This document shows positions 6,599 through 8,441 of a stretch of 8,441 nucleotides of DNA, one piece after another. Numbering within the stretch: the stretch's first letter is position 1; each line of letters begins with the position of its first letter. Below the pieces are notes generated by a model. That model had not been told where the DNA came from and did not search any database. It was given only the letters and a program-made list of their open reading frames with translations. The DNA comes from CAYOBW01 sp964402115 (GTDB lineage: Bacteria > Verrucomicrobiota > Kiritimatiellia > UBA8416 > CAYOBW01): positions 1 to 8,441 of the forward strand of contig CAYOBW010000309.1 in assembly GCA_964402115.1 (NCBI GenBank). The letters run 5' to 3'. The position numbers and the translations under genes were made by a program.

Positions 6599-7407
6599 GA
6601 GACCTCCTGGCGCTGGCCGGGCCGCGCGACGATGGTGTGCTGCGGGCACTTGGCGATAGCGTCCCGATTCTCGACCGGCACGCTGTAGTCCACGACGGCC
6701 AGCGCGCCATCCATCTTGATCCCGACGTTCGCGACGGCCTTCGCGCAGAGCGTACAGCCGATGCAGCCGACGTCGCAGACGCGCTTGACGTCCGCGCCCC
6801 GGTCGGGGGACTTGCACAGGACATGGATAAAGGCGGTTTCGGGCACCATCTTGATGAGCTTGCGGGGGCAGGTGGCGACGCACTGGCCGCAGCCGATGCA
6901 AAGGGTGGGGTTGACGGCGGCCAGCTGGCCGGACGTCTGGATCGCGCCGGTCGGGCAGACGCGCGAACAGCTCCCGTAGCCAAGGCAGCCGTAGCGGCAG
7001 GCCTTGCCGCCGCCGCTGACGGACTCGGCCATGTTGCAGTCGCAGATCCCGTTGTACTGGGAGATGCGGCGTGCCACCTTGTCGTCGCCGTTGCAGAGCA
7101 CGAGTGCCACCTGCCGGACGGCCGACGTGACTTCGACCCCCATGAACTGCGCGACCTTATGCACCGTATCCGCGCCGCCGGGGCCGCACTTGTTGGCGGG
7201 GGCGCCGTCGAGCACCACCGCGCGCGCGTACTCGCCGCATCCGGCGAAGCCGCAGCCGCCGCAGTTCACGCCCGGCAGCATGCCCGTCACCGCCTCAACC
7301 CGCGGATCCTCGTGCACCGCCAGGTACTTGGCCGCCACGGCCAGCACCGCGCCGCACACCATGCCGGTGCCGCCGATGATCGCTGTCTCTGTCAGAATGG
7401 GATCCAT
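6595..7407 (-). CDS. rnfB: RnfB, ferredoxin-accepting Fe-S subunit of the Rnf complex
   Basis: Electron-entry subunit that accepts electrons from reduced ferredoxin; 270 residues with 22 cysteines. An N-terminal membrane helix (about 8-27) precedes the Fe-S domain C49-x2-C52-x4-C57...C74 typical of RnfB. Two ferredoxin-type motifs follow: C137-x3-C141-x5-C147-x3-C151-P in the CRYGCLGYGSC context and C170-x2-C173-x2-C176-x3-C180-P. A third cysteine group is C211-x3-C215-x2-C218-x2-C221. The length and the CLGYGSC context match the long multi-cluster RnfB of Clostridia, Bacteroidota and other anaerobes rather than the short gammaproteobacterial type. After C221 the usual C-P and the last C-x2-C-x2-C are replaced (AKAVANVGI, then YSVPVENRDAIAKCP), leaving only C254 of that motif. 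The ATG at 7407 gives the expected short N-terminus before the helix; its Shine-Dalgarno (ACAGGG) is weak. It starts 27 bases after rnfA and overlaps rnfC by 4 bases. Confidence 0.96.
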   Translation of the reverse strand: MDPILTETAIIGGTGMVCGAVLAVAAKYLAVHEDPRVEAVTGMLPGVNCGGCGFAGCGEYARAVVLDGAPANKCGPGGADTVHKVAQFMGVEVTSAVRQVALVLCNGDDKVARRISQYNGICDCNMAESVSGGGKACRYGCLGYGSCSRVCPTGAIQTSGQLAAVNPTLCIGCGQCVATCPRKLIKMVPETAFIHVLCKSPDRGADVKRVCDVGCIGCTLCAKAVANVGIKMDGALAVVDYSVPVENRDAIAKCPQHTIVARPGQRQEVS

Positions 7408-7434
7408 GGACGTATACCCTGTCTTGTCAAACGG

Positions 7435-8013
7435 TTACATTTTGACCAGGTTGGCGAAACCCATGAAGGCCAGGCTCAGGAGCCCCGCCGTGACCAGCGC
7501 GATGGCCGTGCCCTGGAAGGCCTTCGGCGGGTTGGCGCGTTCGATCTTCTCCCGCAGGCCGGTGAAGATGATCAGGGCGAGCCCGAAGCCCGCTGCCGCG
7601 CCGAAGCCGAAGGTGACGCTCTTCAGGCACGAGTACCCCTTCTGGATGTTCAGCACGGTAACTGCCAGCACGGCGCAGTTCGTCGTGATCAGCGGCAGGT
7701 AGATGCCGAGGGCCTTGTGCAGGCCGGGGCTGACCTTCTTCAGCACGAGCTCGACGAACTGGACGAAGGTGGCGATGACCAGGATGAAGGCGATGGTCTG
7801 CAGGTAGCCCGCGCCGAGCTTGTCCAGTATGTAGGTTTGCACCGCCCATGTCACGGCCGAGGCGCAGGTGATGACGAAGATCACGGCCGCACTCATGCCG
7901 CCGGCGGTCTTGAGATCCTTCGAAACGCCCAGGAACGGGCAGATGCCGAGAAAGCGGGTGAGCACGAAGTTGTTGACGAACACGGCGCCGACAATCAGCA
8001 GGATGTACTCCAT
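7435..8013 (-). CDS. rnfA: RnfA, membrane subunit of the Rnf complex
   Basis: First gene of the operon: a 192-residue integral membrane protein with about six helices, homologous to NqrE and to RnfE here. With RnfE it forms the intramembrane [2Fe-2S] site that carries electrons across the bilayer. The ligand cysteines are C25 in FLGICPFLGVSK and C113 in LITTNCAVLAV. The start MEYILLIVGAVFVNNFVL is canonical for the family, and GAGGAGG lies 7 bases before this ATG, so the in-frame extension upstream to 8388 is rejected. That extension runs through the terminator and repeats and is Arg/Pro/Ser-rich. The TAA stop is 27 bases before rnfB. The order A-B-C-D-G-E is the arrangement known from Rhodobacter and Gammaproteobacteria, whereas many anaerobes have CDGEAB or BCDGEA. 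Confidence 0.96.
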   Translation of the reverse strand: MEYILLIVGAVFVNNFVLTRFLGICPFLGVSKDLKTAGGMSAAVIFVITCASAVTWAVQTYILDKLGAGYLQTIAFILVIATFVQFVELVLKKVSPGLHKALGIYLPLITTNCAVLAVTVLNIQKGYSCLKSVTFGFGAAAGFGLALIIFTGLREKIERANPPKAFQGTAIALVTAGLLSLAFMGFANLVKM

Positions 8014-8020
8014 GAATATG

Positions 8021-8027
8021 CCTCCTC
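8021..8027 (-). promoter_or_regulatory. Ribosome binding site of rnfA
   Basis: On the minus strand GAGGAGG lies 7 bases upstream of the ATG at 8013. It is among the strongest Shine-Dalgarno sequences in the window and decides the rnfA start against the long in-frame upstream extension. Confidence 0.8.
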
Positions 8028-8049
8028 TCGTCGCAAACAAACGGGGCGG

Positions 8050-8078
8050 ACGATAGAATGTCGGGGTGCGATTGAAAA
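8050..8078 (-). promoter_or_regulatory. Weak candidate promoter of the rnf operon
   Basis: Minus strand: TTTTCA (8078-8073) as -35, a 17-base spacer and TATCGT (8055-8050) as -10, each matching four of six sigma-70 consensus bases. It would give a leader of roughly 30 bases ending at the good rnfA ribosome site. The -35 overlaps the T-tract of the terminator just upstream, so this is one of two readings. If the real promoter lies beyond 8123, the terminator is in the rnf leader instead. Confidence 0.25.
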
Positions 8079-8123
8079 GAAAAAACGCGCCTTCCAGGAG
8101 AGGTCGTGTCAGGGCGGAAGGCG
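8075..8123 (-). terminator. Intrinsic terminator upstream of rnfA (possible attenuator)
   Basis: Read on the minus strand, CGCCTTCC (8123-8116) pairs perfectly with GGAAGGCG (8095-8088) around a 20-base loop. Two bases (CG) later comes TTTTTTCTTTT (8085-8075). An 8-bp GC-rich stem followed by a T-tract is the standard Rho-independent pattern, and on the plus strand the run is A, so the direction is unambiguous. It ends about 60 bases before the rnfA ATG. It either ends a transcript coming from right of the window or acts as an attenuator in the rnf leader. No minus-strand gene is recognisable between it and the window edge, over 300 bases away, which mildly favours a leader role. The loop is longer than usual. 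Confidence 0.6.
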
Positions 8124-8142
8124 GCCTTCGCACGCAAGTGCG
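8117..8142 (-). promoter_or_regulatory. Hairpins overlapping the terminator's 5' arm (possible antiterminator)
   Basis: Two small hairpins lie directly upstream in transcription order. CGCAC-TTGC-GTGCG (8142-8129) is a perfect 5-bp stem with a 4-base loop. GAAGG (8129-8125) can pair with CCTTC (8121-8117) around a 3-base loop, and CCTTC is part of the terminator's 5' arm, so this pairing and the terminator stem exclude each other. The two small hairpins share base 8129 and so also compete. This is the layout expected of an attenuator switch, but the stems are short and the interpretation is inference. No known riboswitch class was recognised. Confidence 0.3.
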
Positions 8143-8179
8143 CATACAGGCCGGTGCTTGTGCGGGGCCTTTTGCCTCG

Positions 8180-8195
8180 CGTATCGGAAAATACG
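8180..8195. other. Small inverted repeat in the rnf upstream region
   Basis: CGTAT (8180-8184) and ATACG (8191-8195) form a perfect 5-bp inverted repeat separated by CGGAAA. It lies in an AT-richer island within GC-rich noncoding DNA upstream of rnfA and could be an operator half-site pair for a regulator or a small RNA hairpin. Five base pairs is too few to exclude chance. Confidence 0.25.
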
Positions 8196-8250
8196 GCACG
8201 GACGGGTGGTTGGATCTGTTGCCTGCCGGCGTTTTCACGGCGCAAGTTGG

Positions 8251-8336
8251 CGGGTGGCTTGCCGATGCCGTCCGCCGCCTTACGACGGCAGCTACGGGGA
8301 GGGGACGAAGCGGGACGGGGCGCGCAGCGTGTAGCC
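8251..8336 (-). repeat. REP-like 86-base repeat, copy 1
   Basis: This stretch repeats at 8356-8441 with a 105-base period and three differences in 86 bases. On the minus strand it reads a pyrimidine-rich stretch, then GTAGC and a hairpin GCCGTC-GTAA-GGCGGC (8289-8274), then GGACGGCATCGGCAAGCC. A GTAG tetranucleotide followed by a GC hairpin is the layout of REP elements mobilised by RAYT (TnpA-REP) transposases. The tetraloop GTAA is a GNRA loop, and the stem holds one U-G wobble where copy 2 has C-G. No transposase is in the window. It is noncoding and lies upstream of rnfA. Confidence 0.6.
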
Positions 8337-8355
8337 CCCGACGTGAGGAGGGGGA

Positions 8356-8441
8356 CGGGCGGCTTGCCGATGCCGTCCGCCGCCTCACGGCGGCAGCTAC
8401 GGGGAGGGGACGAAGCGGGACGGGGCGCGCAGCGTGTAGCC
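8356..8441 (-). repeat. REP-like 86-base repeat, copy 2 (reaches window edge)
   Basis: Second tandem copy, separated from copy 1 by 19 bases (8337-8355). Its minus-strand hairpin is GCCGCC-GTGA-GGCGGC (8394-8379), preceded by GTAGC. Differences from copy 1 fall at 8360, 8386 and 8390: one outside the hairpin, one in the third loop base (G for A, still GNRA) and one in the stem (C-G for U-G). The repeat runs to the last base of the window and may continue, so its right boundary and the total number of copies are unknown. Confidence 0.6.

Noticed and set aside
6599..6901. In-frame N-terminal extension of rnfC into rnfB
   Set aside because: It overlaps the well-supported rnfB sequence, and AGGAGG plus the family N-terminus place the start at 6598.
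8014..8250. Known riboswitch (such as FMN or sodium-responsive) in the rnfA leader
   Set aside because: I could not match conserved core sequences of any class I know; only small hairpins and a terminator are visible.
6637..8334. 565-codon plus-strand open frame opposite rnfB and rnfA
   Set aside because: It runs antisense through rnfB, rnfA, the terminator and a repeat, has biased composition and no recognisable motif.
8014..8388. In-frame N-terminal extension of rnfA
   Set aside because: It would translate the repeats and terminator; RnfA proteins start at MEYILL-like residues and GAGGAGG precedes that ATG.
8251..8441. CRISPR array
   Set aside because: Only two long 86-base units with a 19-base gap are present; repeats of CRISPR arrays are about 24-47 bases with spacers of similar length, and no cas gene is nearby.

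Overview
The window is a GC-rich bacterial segment dominated by one minus-strand operon that encodes a complete Rnf complex (ion-translocating ferredoxin:NAD+ oxidoreductase). In transcription order the genes are rnfA (start 8013), rnfB, rnfC, rnfD, rnfG, rnfE and a seventh gene for a membrane-anchored metallophosphoesterase (ends 1355). B/C and C/D overlap by 4 bases. The other junctions are 22 to 39 bases, so co-transcription is likely. All six subunits look intact, with the expected cluster cysteines and the flavin-attachment threonines of RnfD and RnfG. No ApbE-type flavin transferase, which those threonines need, lies in the window.

Region by region: 1-379 holds no convincing gene, only two hairpins and a possible gene remnant. 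380-1312 (+) is a secreted serine hydrolase of the alpha/beta-hydrolase (esterase/PHB-depolymerase-like) type. It converges with the phosphoesterase gene across 42 bases, next to a degenerate copy of a repeat. 1355-8013 (-) is the rnf-phosphoesterase operon. 8014-8441 is noncoding. It carries a strong Shine-Dalgarno for rnfA, a weak candidate promoter, an intrinsic terminator reading toward rnfA with hairpins that could compete with it, and two tandem 86-base repeats whose hairpin resembles REP elements (5' GTAG, GNRA-loop stem).

The organism is probably an anaerobe or facultative anaerobe. High GC, a Rnf with a long multi-cluster RnfB, and a secreted hydrolase would fit the PVC group (for example Kiritimatiellota, whose cultured members carry Rnf). 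This assignment is inference from general knowledge, not a sequence match.

Functionally, RnfB takes electrons from ferredoxin, RnfA/RnfE carry them across the membrane through an intramembrane FeS cluster, RnfG and RnfD pass them through covalent FMN, and RnfC reduces NAD+, coupled to Na+ or H+ export. The attached phosphoesterase has a cytoplasmic catalytic domain, one membrane helix and an apparent extracytoplasmic beta-rich domain. With the leader terminator and the REP-like repeats, it is the least ordinary part of the window.
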